Below are positions 29,325 to 38,686 of a stretch of DNA of 64,000 bases, in pieces. Both the position numbers and the translations under genes were made by a program. Each line of letters starts with the position of its first letter. Position 1 is the first letter of the stretch. The stretch comes from Methanobacterium sp. (lineage in GTDB: Archaea > Methanobacteriota > Methanobacteria > Methanobacteriales > Methanobacteriaceae). The stretch lies in contig NZ_JACRGA010000005.1 in the NCBI RefSeq assembly GCF_016217785.1, forward strand, positions 372,001 through 436,000, in the 5' to 3' direction. The notes below the pieces were generated by a model that made no database searches, was not told the DNA's origin, and was given only the letters and a program-made list of their open reading frames with translations.

Positions 29325-30920
29325 TTAGATCTGGAGTGCTTCTGACTTTAATTTTTTGATATTACCACTTGGTGTGTATTGATAAAGATTTACATAAGTT
29401 AAGCTTAAGTCTTCGCTTTTTGGGGGTATAATGGCTACAAATGTCATGGTGCATTTATTATTATCTATCCATGTGCCAGAATTTACATAGACCTGTTTTT
29501 CTTGTTTTTCATTGAAAGACGTTATAACTCGTGCCTCATGAGAATGTCCAAATATAACAATTTTTTTATCTGAATCAGGATTGTTAAAAAATTGTACATG
29601 TGATTGATCATCCAGATGACTTGCAAATGCTCCTTTCAGGACTGCTTCGTTGGTAGGAATTTTAACAGGAACTAAATTTTTATTTTGCCTTTCATCCCAG
29701 GTTTCAACAATCCCGTTATACAGGTTAACATCAATGTAATCGTCTTCTGAGTTTTGATAGGGTAGAACATCATTTATGGCATAAACTTCAGTAAATCCAT
29801 CTATACACGTGTTTATGACTTTTGCTTCCAATCCTTCGTTTACAGGGAAATCTGTGATAAGGCCTTTCCAAACATTCCAGTAAAGATAGTAAAGGAATTG
29901 AATCTCTCCCAGTTCATTTTTACAAACAGGAGGGAATGTAACATCTAGTTTAGGGCGACCTTGAATAACTGAACTGGTTGCCATTCTGGTAAAGAAATAT
30001 CCCGGGGGTAGTATAGTATCGGTTTGGGTTAAAGACTGGTTGGAATAATCCGGGGCACAATAAAAATTGTATCTATGTCCGTGTTCAATGATTAGTTCCG
30101 GAAAATCAGACGGAATATATGCACCCAAACCTCTCACGTCACGAGCTTCAGATATTCCGGGCAGAATACTTTGAATATCATCTGAATTTATCAATAAATC
30201 ATGATTTCCAGGTACATAAGTCACTTTTACTTTGCCATCTTCTATTATATTATTAAAAGCATCCATTACTGGTTTATTGTTAGATGCTACGGCTTTTGCA
30301 AATTCCAACTGTGTTTCTCCGTTGAATGTGTCTAAATGCATTGGGATGAACCATTCATCAATCAGATCACCTGCTATAACCAGTTCCTTTACATTTGGGG
30401 AATTTTTAACATGTTCCAGAAAATTAACCAATGCATCCCGGTTCTGGGTAAGTTCTGCATAGCTGTCGTTTGCACCTAAATGGAGGTCACTTATACAGAT
30501 TATCAAGTTTCTTTCATTCTTTAATTCTGAAATACCCTCCAATTCCAGATTAAATGAATAATCAACAGCGAAAAAACTCGTAAATTCTTCTTTTAGGCAT
30601 GTTCCATTTATGGATTTTACTTTGCGGGTTACAGAAAGTTTATACTCTTCACCTTCAGAAATTGCCTTAGATTTATTTATATAAAGAACAGATGGTGAAC
30701 TATTATCAACATTTATTTTAACATCCACATCTTGCTCTTTTCCATCAGGTTTAATTTTGTAAAGTTTTATTCCCTCTGGAACAGTACTCATATCTAAATC
30801 TTCACTGAATAGTATATTTATGCGGCCTTCTGGGTCAATGACCGATGGATCTTCTTTTTTTTCAGAGAAAGAAATGTCTGTTTTCACATTTAATGTTTTC
30901 ACAATTTTTTTAGAGTCCAA
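29325..30920 (-). CDS. Calcineurin-like metallophosphoesterase with N-terminal Ig-like (Big_5) domain
   Basis: A 531-aa protein. Residues ~15-130 resemble a Big_5 domain (INILFSEDLDMSTVPEGI). From ~140 a metallophosphoesterase follows: ISDLHLG, AGDLIDEW, PGNHD, EHGH and FGHSHE, the full five-motif set for a two-metal phosphatase. No signal peptide or TM is visible although Big_5 domains are usually extracellular. The start is TTG 30920 with AAGGAGG upstream. The substrate is unknown; an insert between the GNHD and GHSH motifs (residues ~270-440) is unusually long. Confidence 0.88.
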   Translation of the reverse strand: MDSKKIVKTLNVKTDISFSEKKEDPSVIDPEGRINILFSEDLDMSTVPEGIKLYKIKPDGKEQDVDVKINVDNSSPSVLYINKSKAISEGEEYKLSVTRKVKSINGTCLKEEFTSFFAVDYSFNLELEGISELKNERNLIICISDLHLGANDSYAELTQNRDALVNFLEHVKNSPNVKELVIAGDLIDEWFIPMHLDTFNGETQLEFAKAVASNNKPVMDAFNNIIEDGKVKVTYVPGNHDLLINSDDIQSILPGISEARDVRGLGAYIPSDFPELIIEHGHRYNFYCAPDYSNQSLTQTDTILPPGYFFTRMATSSVIQGRPKLDVTFPPVCKNELGEIQFLYYLYWNVWKGLITDFPVNEGLEAKVINTCIDGFTEVYAINDVLPYQNSEDDYIDVNLYNGIVETWDERQNKNLVPVKIPTNEAVLKGAFASHLDDQSHVQFFNNPDSDKKIVIFGHSHEARVITSFNEKQEKQVYVNSGTWIDNNKCTMTFVAIIPPKSEDLSLTYVNLYQYTPSGNIKKLKSEALQI

Positions 30921-31182
30921 GGAAGAAACCTCCTTTATAAATATAGTTTATTTTAGTAGATTTTGATTACAGGATTTTCTTTTTTTAATTCATATAATAA
31001 TGAATTATTTATATTAATGGATTTATTAACATGGCTAAAATGTATGATAAAATGCTTTTTTTGGTGATTTTTTTTTTAAATTATGAAATATCGTTGATAT
31101 TACAATTAATTAAAGTTTAATTGATTCAAATTGTGTTTAAGGATTATTCATGTACTTAATGTTTGGATATAAAAATAGTAGG

Positions 31183-32720
31183 CTACTTAAGCTTCAATGG
31201 CTTTATAAATAGTGAAATTATGAAGCTTATTAAGAATATGATTGATATAAATTCAAATGCAGTTTTCATTGCATTCCTAACTGTTTTGTTAATAATTGTG
31301 TACAAATCAGTGTTTTCATTCCCTTTTAAGACGTCATACGTTGTATTGTTTTTCTCTTCATATACTGCCAATTTTTCATTGATCTGACCTTTAGTAAACT
31401 GGTTGGGATAAATCTGATCATATGCTGCATATAATCCGTTGATTGTTCCAAGTATGAGTATAATCCCTATAACTGCAGTTCCCATAGATGATCCCAGATT
31501 TGCACTTGTGGACATAATGCCTGTGGCATCAGATTGCTTATCTGAACTTGCATCTGATAATATTATGTTAGCGGTTAATGGAAGTGCTAAGCCCAATCCC
31601 ATCCCCAGAAATAGGGTTCCCGGAATAATATCAAATACTTGGGTATTTAGGTCGAACTGGTAACTGAGATAGTAACTGGATAACAATGCTATTAAAAATC
31701 CAATAGAAATGAGACGGTGATGTGCAATTCGATTTGATAATTTGGACGATGCCAATGAAAAGAACAAAACCCCAATAGTTAATGGTAAGATAACAAGGCC
31801 GGTTGTAAATGCGTCAGCACCAGTTTCCTGCTGAAAAAAACTGGTAATATGAAAACAGCCCCTGCAAGGGCCAAATTTAGCACCATCCTGGAAAGCGTTC
31901 CCAGAGCAAAGTTTCTCTTTTTAAACAACCTGATATCAGTAAGCGGTCTTCCATTTCTACTTATGACGTTTTTCTCTCTGAAATAGAATAATATTAGTAG
32001 TAATATTCCTATTCCCATTATAAATGCAGGTGTGTTAAAGTTTTCAGTGAGGTTAATGCTTAAAATTCCAAGCACGAATAATAAGAGTCCTATTGAAGAT
32101 AAAAGAACTCCTAATTTGTCTAACTCTGAAAATTTCATTGATGGTGGGAAGTATTCCAGTTTTCGTGACAATGCCAGTATAATTATTATAATACCCAGTT
32201 CAAGTCCAAATGCCCATCTCCAGCTGAAAAAAGTGGCTAAAAACCCTCCTATGAGCGGTCCAACTCCTGCACCAGCAGTAGCTATGGATGTTCGTATTCC
32301 CAGGGCAAATTCACGGTTTTTTCCACTATACATTCCAACGATGATTGAAGCAGTGGCCGGTGTCATCAGGGCCGCACCAACACCTTCCAAAACAGACCAT
32401 CCTATTAATAACATAGTTGAATTAACACTCAAAGCAGCTATGGCTGTTCCAAATCCAAAAATAACGGCACCAGCAACGTATGCATTTTTTCTACCCACCA
32501 AATCTTGCATCTTACCTCCTAAGAGCATTAAAGAAGCCATTGTCAAAGCATAAACACTGATAATTATCTGTACGGTGGATAGGGTAGTGTTGAGATCCAC
32601 CACCAGATTGCCTATAGCCACGTTCATAAAAGTAGAATCAAGTGCAATGATGAATGAAGATAATGAAACAATTATAATGGCGGTCCAACCTATTTCAGAA
32701 GGATTATTATTATTTTCCAA
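31183..32720 (-). pseudogene. MFS drug exporter (DHA2 type) interrupted by a frameshift in an A7 run
   Basis: The N-terminal part from ATG 32720 (DSTFMNVAIGNLVVDLNTTL, GGKMQDLVGRKNAYV) runs to AVFILPVFF and then into a wrong frame. The second part (VLFFSLASSKLSNRIAHHRL and the rest) lies in another frame. Removing one base at the seven-A run 31834-31840 (plus strand) joins them as QQETGADAFTTGLVILPLTI, as expected for the family. It is either inactivated, a phase-variable homopolymer, or a sequencing error. The last segment includes the extracytoplasmic loop and final TM. Confidence 0.8.
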
Positions 32721-32851
32721 AACAATTTCTCCCTTATATTAATGTTATGGAGATTAATTAAACTATTTTTTTAAGATCATGGACACAAATTACTAATTAA
32801 TTTTGTAATTGAACACATTACGTTAAAAACTCTGGAATAATGTATTCCCAT

Positions 32852-32918
32852 GATGAATTCAGGGAATTAAAAAGACAGAAGAATAAGCTATGTGATATGG
32901 TTAGAGATGAAAAAAAGT
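32852..32918 (+). pseudogene. Integrase remnant C (3' end)
   Basis: GATGAATTCAGGGAATTAAA, AAAGACAGAAGAATAAGCTA and TGTGATATGGTTAGAGATGA match the integrase tail at 40190-40255, after which it stops. Confidence 0.65.
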
Positions 32919-32981
32919 GCAATTATTGCGTTATGTATAATAAGTTCCATAGATTTATATGTTAAAAATAACTTATGTTAG

Positions 32982-33030
32982 TTTTAACCTATGTTAAAAT
33001 TAACCTAACAAACCATTATATAATTAATAA
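32982..33030 (+). promoter_or_regulatory. Inverted repeat and TATA box upstream of padR
   Basis: TTTTAAC-CTAT-GTTAAAA (32982-32999) is a perfect 7-bp-arm inverted repeat, flanked by GTTAG and CTAAC. It stands directly upstream of the TATA box ATTATATAA (about 33016-33024). Transcription should start near 33045, making the padR message almost leaderless. It is a likely autoregulatory PadR site. Confidence 0.55.
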
Positions 33031-33053
33031 GTTGAGGGTATGAAGTCGATAAA

Positions 33054-33563
33054 ATGGTAAACAACGATTTAATAATACTGGGCATGATTTTTCTTGTACC
33101 CAGCCATGGATACCAATTGAAGAAAAATATCAGAGAAACTGTAAATCCTTACTTCAAAATTAATAACAACGTTTTATACCCTGCACTGGCAAAAATGGAG
33201 AAAAAGGGATTAATTGAAGGAAAAGAAATGCCTGGAAAAGGCATTAACAAAAAAGTTTATCACATCACTCAAAAAGGTAGAAAACACTTACTGGAGATAG
33301 TAGCTCAGCCTATCGAGCCAGATATTGATAATTTTGAATTTATGGTAAAGGCTGTTTTTTTTGATTACATATCTAAAGAGAAACGTCTGGATGTAATTAA
33401 ACCATTGTATGAATCAAAAAAACAGGAACTACAGGATACACTGGAGAAAAAACAGAAATATGGTGAAAATCTGTCTCCTATTGCCTTGACGGTTTTAGAA
33501 CAGGGGATAAATGAGATTAAAAATTCTATAGAGTTTTTAGAGAAGTTAATGGAGTTAAATTGA
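33054..33563 (+). CDS. PadR-family transcriptional regulator
   Basis: A 169-aa PadR protein: winged helix at residues 5-85 (HGYQLKKNIRETV, NNVLYPALAKMEKKGLIEG, KVYHITQKGRKHLLEI) followed by the C-terminal dimerisation helices (ESKKQELQDTLEKKQKYG). PadR proteins repress efflux genes and are released by drug-like ligands. It lies 60 bases before an ABC exporter pair and divergent from an MFS pump, the classic arrangement of an efflux locus. Confidence 0.92.
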   Translation: MVNNDLIILGMIFLVPSHGYQLKKNIRETVNPYFKINNNVLYPALAKMEKKGLIEGKEMPGKGINKKVYHITQKGRKHLLEIVAQPIEPDIDNFEFMVKAVFFDYISKEKRLDVIKPLYESKKQELQDTLEKKQKYGENLSPIALTVLEQGINEIKNSIEFLEKLMELN

Positions 33564-33623
33564 CATTTTGTTATTTTTATATAATTAAATTCTTGATTTA
33601 AAAAAGAATAATGGGAAGATATT

Positions 33624-34568
33624 ATGGTGGATGAGTTTATAATCGAGGCGAACAATCTCTTTAAATCTTTTGGAGATTTTGTAGCAGTAGATAATCTAAA
33701 TTTGAAAATAAAAAAAGGTGAAGTATTTGGATTTTTAGGTCCTAATGGAGCTGGAAAAACCACTTCCATCAAGATGATGGTAGGTTTACTTCGCCCAACT
33801 GGTGGTCAAATACTGGTTGATGGCAAAGACATTGCCCATGCAGATAGACTTAAAATTGGAATATGTCCTCAGGATATAGTTTTATGGGAAAGCCTTACAT
33901 GTAAAGAGAGTTTGAAGTTCATGGGGGAAATGTACGAAGTTCCAGAGGACGTATTGAAAACTAGGGTAGAAAGCCTATTAGAAGACCTCATACTAATGGA
34001 TAAAGCAAACACCCTCGTTTCTAACTTATCGGGAGGTATGAAACGCAGGTTAAATCTGGCTATGGCATTAATACACTCTCCAGAGATAGTGGTTCTGGAT
34101 GAACCTTCAGAAGGACTTGATCCTCAATCAAGAAGGGTTCTATGGAATTTCATCCGCTCATTGAGGGATAACGAAGGAAAAACAGTTATTTTAACCACAC
34201 ATTTAATGGATGAAGCAGACGGGCTTTCAGATCGCATTGCCATTATTGATCATGGGAAACTGTTACGACTGGATACTCCTAAAAATCTTAAAAACGAGTT
34301 TGGTGATGGAGACATAGTGGAAATCCACTTGGCTGATCCTAAAATGAATCAGGAAGTGATTTATAAACTTAAAACCATGGAAACTATTGATTCAGTTACT
34401 GAAGTTGATGGTAAAATAAATATAAGGACTTTAAATGCAGTTGGAAAACTTCCAGAGATAATGAATAAAGTTCAGGACATGAATACTGAGATTGCTGATT
34501 TATCACTGCATCCCAATACATTGGAGGATGTTTTCATTGAATTAACTGGAACCAGTTTGAGGGAATAA
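33624..34568 (+). CDS. ABC transporter ATPase, drug/daunorubicin type
   Basis: A 314-aa ATPase: Walker A GPNGAGKTT (~residues 38-46), Q-loop CPQD, signature LSGGMKRR, Walker B VVLDEPSEGLDPQ, and H-loop TTHLMDEA. The C-terminal extension (~residues 225-310, DIVEIHLADPKMNQ...) is typical of DrrA-like subunits. GGGAAG precedes ATG 33624. It pairs with the permease two bases downstream. Confidence 0.95.
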   Translation: MVDEFIIEANNLFKSFGDFVAVDNLNLKIKKGEVFGFLGPNGAGKTTSIKMMVGLLRPTGGQILVDGKDIAHADRLKIGICPQDIVLWESLTCKESLKFMGEMYEVPEDVLKTRVESLLEDLILMDKANTLVSNLSGGMKRRLNLAMALIHSPEIVVLDEPSEGLDPQSRRVLWNFIRSLRDNEGKTVILTTHLMDEADGLSDRIAIIDHGKLLRLDTPKNLKNEFGDGDIVEIHLADPKMNQEVIYKLKTMETIDSVTEVDGKINIRTLNAVGKLPEIMNKVQDMNTEIADLSLHPNTLEDVFIELTGTSLRE

Positions 34569-34569
34569 A

Positions 34570-35835
34570 ATGAAATTCATTAGTGTAGCTATTAAAGATT
34601 TTAAAGAACTTATAAGAGACCGCAGAGGTCTTTTCATGATACTACTATTTCCAATGTTCTTCATGATTATTTTCGGAATCGTCTATGGGAATATGGGTCA
34701 GACTAATGAAACTTATAATCTGGCAGTTGTTAACCTTGATGAAGGTGCAAAGATGCCTTTAACCAATGAAGAGGTTAATTTTGGGGATAATCTGACAGAA
34801 ATTTTCCGTGATTCTGAATATGAAGATAGTGATGTTAAGTTATTTAATGTTATAAATACTTCAGAATCTTCTGCAAATAAGCTTATACAGCTTAAAGAAG
34901 CTGATGCAATGATTGTAATTCCCAAAAATTTTTCACAAACTATTGTGGATGAAATGGAGGATTCAATTGCTGCGCAGACAACCGGAACAACATCATCTAA
35001 TAATAACGACACCCTTAAACTAATTATTAGCGGAGATTCATCCAGTATGGGTTTTGGAGTTTCTCAAGTAGTATTAATAAAAATAATAGGGGAGTATCAT
35101 GATAATCTGGTGGCCAATATTCAAAGCCAGACATCAGGATCTTCGGCTGAACCTCTAAAATTGTTTGAAGGAGATGTAGGATCAGTCTCCGGGACGGAAT
35201 CTTTTTCCCAGTTTGACTTCCTGGCTCCTGGAATGATGCTATTTGCTATCTTACTTCTAGCCACTACAGTGGCAGCCAGTTTGACCAGGGAAGTGGAAAA
35301 AGGTACTTTAGCTCGTTTAAGAATATCTAAAATGCGTTCATTTGACATGTTATTTGGAGCACTTATCCCCTGGTCAATAGTGGCAGCTATTCAGGTTTTA
35401 ATTTTACTTACCGTTGCTCTGATTATGGGTTTCAACTGGCAAGGAGGTTTAAACTCCATTGTGTTGGCCATGTTTATCGGAGTCATTGGAGGAATCGGTT
35501 CTATTGCATTAGGAATGATTATCGCCTCTTTTGCAAAAAATGACACTCAAGCATTTAATTTAGGGATAATGGTTGTGGTACCCACCAGCTTCGTGGTTGG
35601 AGCATTTTTCCAGCTTCCCCAGGTAGTCATAGGTGAAATCATGGGTCGATCATTCCAGATATATGATATACTTCCCTGGACTCATATTTTAAATGCATTA
35701 AAATCAGTTTTGATATATGGAAATGGATTGAGTGCCATTACTTATGACCTGGCCTGGAGCGCAGTCTTAACTGCCATAATATTTGTCATAGGTATGGGAT
35801 TGTTTTCCAGATTCAGATTAAGTGTTGAAAATTAA
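34570..35835 (+). CDS. ABC-2 type permease (DrrB/YhfM-like)
   Basis: A 421-aa permease with one N-terminal TM (LFMILLFPMFFMIIFGIVYG), a large extracytoplasmic domain (residues ~50-220, with a Ser/Thr/Asn-rich stretch) and five TM segments at the C-terminal half including LAPGMMLFAILLLATTVAASLTRE. This is the ABC2_membrane_3 layout of exporters for drugs, lipids or other hydrophobic compounds. It is encoded immediately after its ATPase and controlled with it by PadR. Confidence 0.93.
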   Translation: MKFISVAIKDFKELIRDRRGLFMILLFPMFFMIIFGIVYGNMGQTNETYNLAVVNLDEGAKMPLTNEEVNFGDNLTEIFRDSEYEDSDVKLFNVINTSESSANKLIQLKEADAMIVIPKNFSQTIVDEMEDSIAAQTTGTTSSNNNDTLKLIISGDSSSMGFGVSQVVLIKIIGEYHDNLVANIQSQTSGSSAEPLKLFEGDVGSVSGTESFSQFDFLAPGMMLFAILLLATTVAASLTREVEKGTLARLRISKMRSFDMLFGALIPWSIVAAIQVLILLTVALIMGFNWQGGLNSIVLAMFIGVIGGIGSIALGMIIASFAKNDTQAFNLGIMVVVPTSFVVGAFFQLPQVVIGEIMGRSFQIYDILPWTHILNALKSVLIYGNGLSAITYDLAWSAVLTAIIFVIGMGLFSRFRLSVEN

Positions 35836-36179
35836 TTTGTGACTTAAACAGCTAATTTAATTTATTATAAATTATTTATTTAATTAAATTAGCAATATTA
35901 TTATTTGATTAGAAACCGGCTACGGCGTTTTAATGGTTAAATTAGATTTTATTATTTTATAATCAATTAATAACCAGTATTAAATCGTTAGTTTTTAATA
36001 TTCAAGATAATTAAATGTTTTAAAATAAATTCCAATTGGAAATATAACCCCCGGTTCTGTTGCTTTGGTGTTATAGATGCCTAAAAGTCAGTTGCAAAAT
36101 CAATGAAAAACATTATTATTTGATAAATTGGAGTATGCCCGAAGGCAACTATCTCACAAATGTATAAAAAACGGATGTT
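35836..36179. other. Gene-free AT-rich stretch
   Basis: No ORF. A 12-bp palindrome TTCCAATTGGAA lies at 36030-36041. The segment leads into the direct repeat at 36180. Confidence 0.4.
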
Positions 36180-36325
36180 ATTGCTTAAACGTAATAACTT
36201 TAATCAAAAATCATCGTGTAACTCGTAATTTTCCAATGAGTTTATTAACTTGATGTTAAGTGGGTCGTGGAGATGAAAAAGGAGTTAAAAGAGTTGAAAG
36301 GTGTTTAAGGGGTTTTTTTTGATTG
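36177..36325 (+). repeat. Long direct repeat, copy 1, with inverted-repeat core and integrase remnant D
   Basis: About 145 bases nearly identical to 41952-42100. It begins with GTTATT-GCTTAAACGT-AATAAC (36177-36198), a perfect 6-bp inverted repeat around 10 bases that resembles a tyrosine-recombinase core site. It continues through TTTCCAATGAGTTTATTAAC-like and ends in the integrase tail (GAGATGAAAAAGGAGTTAAA, 36262-36306) and a T run. Confidence 0.7.
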
Positions 36326-36335
36326 GGAACATTAT

Positions 36336-36359
36336 AAATTAAGTTTTTATATTACTTTC
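36336..36359 (+). promoter_or_regulatory. Shared promoter block, copy 2 (rsgA)
   Basis: TTAAGTTTTTATATTACTT. The identity with 40297-40334 extends over 38 bases including the preceding GATTGGG. The TTTTTATAT part is a TATA box candidate. Confidence 0.55.
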
Positions 36360-36432
36360 ATCAATCTAATTTTAAGTTATTTTAATTAAGAAATTTATCC
36401 TGTGAGTTAGGTAGGTATTGGAGAGTGTTTAA

Positions 36433-37485
36433 TTGGATAATTTATTAAAGAAATTAGGATGGAATGCTTTTTTTGGGGAACATTTTAGGGAGTATGTGGG
36501 ATTATATGAACCCGCGAGGGTCTCAACTGTGTTCAAAAATGGTTATAAGGTGTACACTAAAGATGGAGAGGTTCGTGCTAGAATTGTAGGTAACCTACAT
36601 CAAAAGGGAGATCTTCCCGCCGTAGGTGATTGGGTAGTTGTATCTAAAGAGAATATTGGTTCTGCTACCATACATGCCATTCTACCTCGAAAAAGCAAGT
36701 TTTCTCGCAAAGAAGCAGGAAAGGTAACGGAAGAACAGGTGATAGTCTCCAATATTGATACAATTTTTATCGTTACCTCACTTAACCGGGACTTTAACCT
36801 AAGAAGGATAGAGAGATACCTGGCCATTGCCAAAGAAAGCAAAACAGAGCCTGTAGTGATCCTAAGTAAATCGGATCTTTCTAGGGATGTTGATGAGAAA
36901 ATAAATGAGGTTCTGGAGATAGCACCGGAGATAGATGTGGTTGCTATTAGTGCAACCCGTAATAAGGGCATAGAACAATTATCACCTTACCTTAAAGATG
37001 GTAAAACCGTTGCATTACTGGGATCATCCGGTGTGGGGAAATCTACACTCATCAATGCCATTGAAGGCTACAAAAGACAAAATATTGGTGAAATACGGGA
37101 AAAAGATAGCAGGGGAAGGCATGTTACCACCGAAAGGGAATTGATCATGTTGGAAAAAGGTGGTTTAATTATAGACAACCCGGGCATGAGGGAATTGCAG
37201 CTATGGGATGCTGGAGAAGGGATGCTGGATCTTTTCAGTGATATTATCGAACTTGAGATACAGTGTAAATTTTCCGATTGCTTACATGAGAGTGAACCGG
37301 GATGTGCCGTTAAAAGAGCCATAAGTGACAAATCCCTCTCAGAAAAAAGGTTAGAAAGTTTCAGGAAATTACAGAGAGAAATGCGTGCTGTTGAAAGGAA
37401 AAAAAACCCTCAACTTGCAGGAAAAAAGAGATGGAAAGAAATTGCGAAAATGACCAAAGAGATTAAAAATGTTAAGAAACGATAA
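36433..37485 (+). CDS. rsgA: RsgA/YjeQ-type circularly permuted GTPase
   Basis: A 350-aa protein: N-terminal OB fold (residues ~20-95), circularly permuted GTPase with G4 (LSKSDL, ~147), G5 (ISAT), G1 (GSSGVGKST, ~200), G2/G3 (RHVTTERELI, DNPGMRELQLW), then the zinc-binding C-terminal domain (CKFSDCLHESEPGC). In bacteria RsgA acts in 30S subunit maturation. The family is bacterial in origin, so an archaeal copy sitting between integrase scars looks acquired. The start is TTG 36433 with GGAGAG seven bases upstream. The tail is Lys-rich. Confidence 0.93.
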   Translation: MDNLLKKLGWNAFFGEHFREYVGLYEPARVSTVFKNGYKVYTKDGEVRARIVGNLHQKGDLPAVGDWVVVSKENIGSATIHAILPRKSKFSRKEAGKVTEEQVIVSNIDTIFIVTSLNRDFNLRRIERYLAIAKESKTEPVVILSKSDLSRDVDEKINEVLEIAPEIDVVAISATRNKGIEQLSPYLKDGKTVALLGSSGVGKSTLINAIEGYKRQNIGEIREKDSRGRHVTTERELIMLEKGGLIIDNPGMRELQLWDAGEGMLDLFSDIIELEIQCKFSDCLHESEPGCAVKRAISDKSLSEKRLESFRKLQREMRAVERKKNPQLAGKKRWKEIAKMTKEIKNVKKR

Positions 37486-37500
37486 ATCAATTAAACCATT

Positions 37501-37562
37501 CCCGAATCTCAAAACTCATTCTAATCATTTATTCTCCGAATAAAAATACAATCAAAAACTTA
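37501..37562 (+). repeat. Post-stop repeat, copy 1
   Basis: CTCAAAACTCATTCTAAT followed by an AATAAAAATACAATC-like segment, just after the rsgA stop. Related sequences follow at 38464, 39476 and 43970. Confidence 0.5.
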
Positions 37563-37574
37563 GCCCACCCCTAA

Positions 37575-37898
37575 GGATGGCTTCAACAAAGCAACCAGCC
37601 ACATGCTACGGAAGTTCTTCAATACCCAGCTAATAAATGCCGGAATGCCACAGGAAATCCGTGAGCATATGATGGGGCACAAGTTAAAAGATAGGGTCCG
37701 GGAGGCATAATTCCTAGCTGACCCTGAAGAGTTAAAAAAGGTTTACTTAAGGTATATAGATCACCTATCAGTCAAAGACTCTACGGCTGGAAAATATTCA
37801 CTAGATGAGATCCGGGAACTACAAAGACAGAATAAAAAGTTATGTGATATAGTCTCAGAGATGAAAAAGAGTTGAAAGAACTGAAGGAAGAAGTTTAA
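37575..37898 (+). pseudogene. Integrase C-terminal remnant E (catalytic Tyr codon replaced by stop)
   Basis: It reads GFNKATSHMLRKFFNTQL, INAGMPQEIREHMMGHKL and KDRVREA, then a TAA stop where the sister copy has the Tyr of RDAYFLADPEELK, and on through LRYIDHLSVKDSTAGKYS. The His-x-x-Arg and GH boxes are intact here and better than in copy F, but the nucleophilic Tyr is lost and the N terminus is absent. The reading frame breaks again near the end. Confidence 0.8.
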
Positions 37899-37934
37899 GG
37901 GGTTATTTTTTTTGAATTATTGAGAACAATTATT

Positions 37935-37956
37935 AAATTAAGTTTTTATATTACTT
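37935..37956 (+). promoter_or_regulatory. Shared promoter block, copy 3
   Basis: TTAAGTTTTTATATTACTT, following the integrase tail and T run, about 55 bases before the membrane-protein start at 38009. Confidence 0.5.
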
Positions 37957-38008
37957 AATCAGATATTGACCTGCAGAAAGGCTTAAAGATAATTATAATT
38001 GAAAGTGA

Positions 38009-38458
38009 ATGGTTAAAATGAATCAAGGATCACCCAAAACTAACATTATTTTATGCACTATATTCATGTTAGTTGCTTTGATGAATAATTCCCTAATTTT
38101 CGGGGGCTTCTGCATATTTGGTATTGTTTTAAGTATGTTTGAAATTAAAAAATTTGATAATAATAAACTTCTTTTATTAATAGGGGCATTAATTTTAGCG
38201 ATCTCCTTAATATTAGCCTATTTTCAGTTATCATCACTGTCATATTCTGGAAATAAGCTATTTAATTATTTTTTTGCAATAGTATTTATATTAACCGTAT
38301 TATTATGGGCATATGACTTAACACACGATTATGAGCTCTCTAAAATTAGTCTAATGGAAAATGTAAGTCAAAAAATGAAGAATTTGTTAGCTATCCTCCT
38401 TTTGGTGTTAGGTGTAATTGTGGGATTGTTGATTGGGGTATTTTTCTTTAATATTTAA
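38009..38458 (+). CDS. Small multi-TM membrane protein
   Basis: A 149-aa protein with five hydrophobic segments (about residues 13-27, 30-45, 53-70, 85-103 and 125-147). No catalytic motif or family recognised. It begins after a weak AAGTGA site, downstream of the shared promoter block. The low GC and lack of relatives in the window suggest cargo acquired with the adjacent integrase remnants. Confidence 0.65.
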   Translation: MVKMNQGSPKTNIILCTIFMLVALMNNSLIFGGFCIFGIVLSMFEIKKFDNNKLLLLIGALILAISLILAYFQLSSLSYSGNKLFNYFFAIVFILTVLLWAYDLTHDYELSKISLMENVSQKMKNLLAILLLVLGVIVGLLIGVFFFNI

Positions 38459-38463
38459 TCTAA

Positions 38464-38626
38464 AAACCCAAAACTCCTTCTAATTACTATTCTAAGAATA
38501 AAAATACAAAATACAAGTTAGTCCTTTCCCTAACAATTTATTTCTTCTTCTCGAAAATAATACATAAAAATTCACTAGTTTTTACTCTAAGTAATAACTT
38601 TCCTTTTGATAGACTAAAAATAACGG
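38464..38626 (+). repeat. Post-stop repeat, copy 2, plus second promoter-type repeat
   Basis: It contains AAACTCCTTCTAATTA, CCCTAACAATTTATT plus CTTCTTC, and TTTCCTTTTGATAGACTAAA (38600-38619). The last also occurs at 44112-44131 with the same relation to a TATA box (TTTATATAATCA, about 38643). Confidence 0.55.
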
Positions 38627-38686
38627 ACTTAAAACCTCAAATCTTTATATAATCATAAGTGATTAATAATAATTAGGTGTTTAAAA

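Noticed and set aside
36030..36041. TTCCAATTGGAA palindrome as an operator
   Set aside because: It is short, isolated in a gene-free stretch and not placed at any promoter I can identify.
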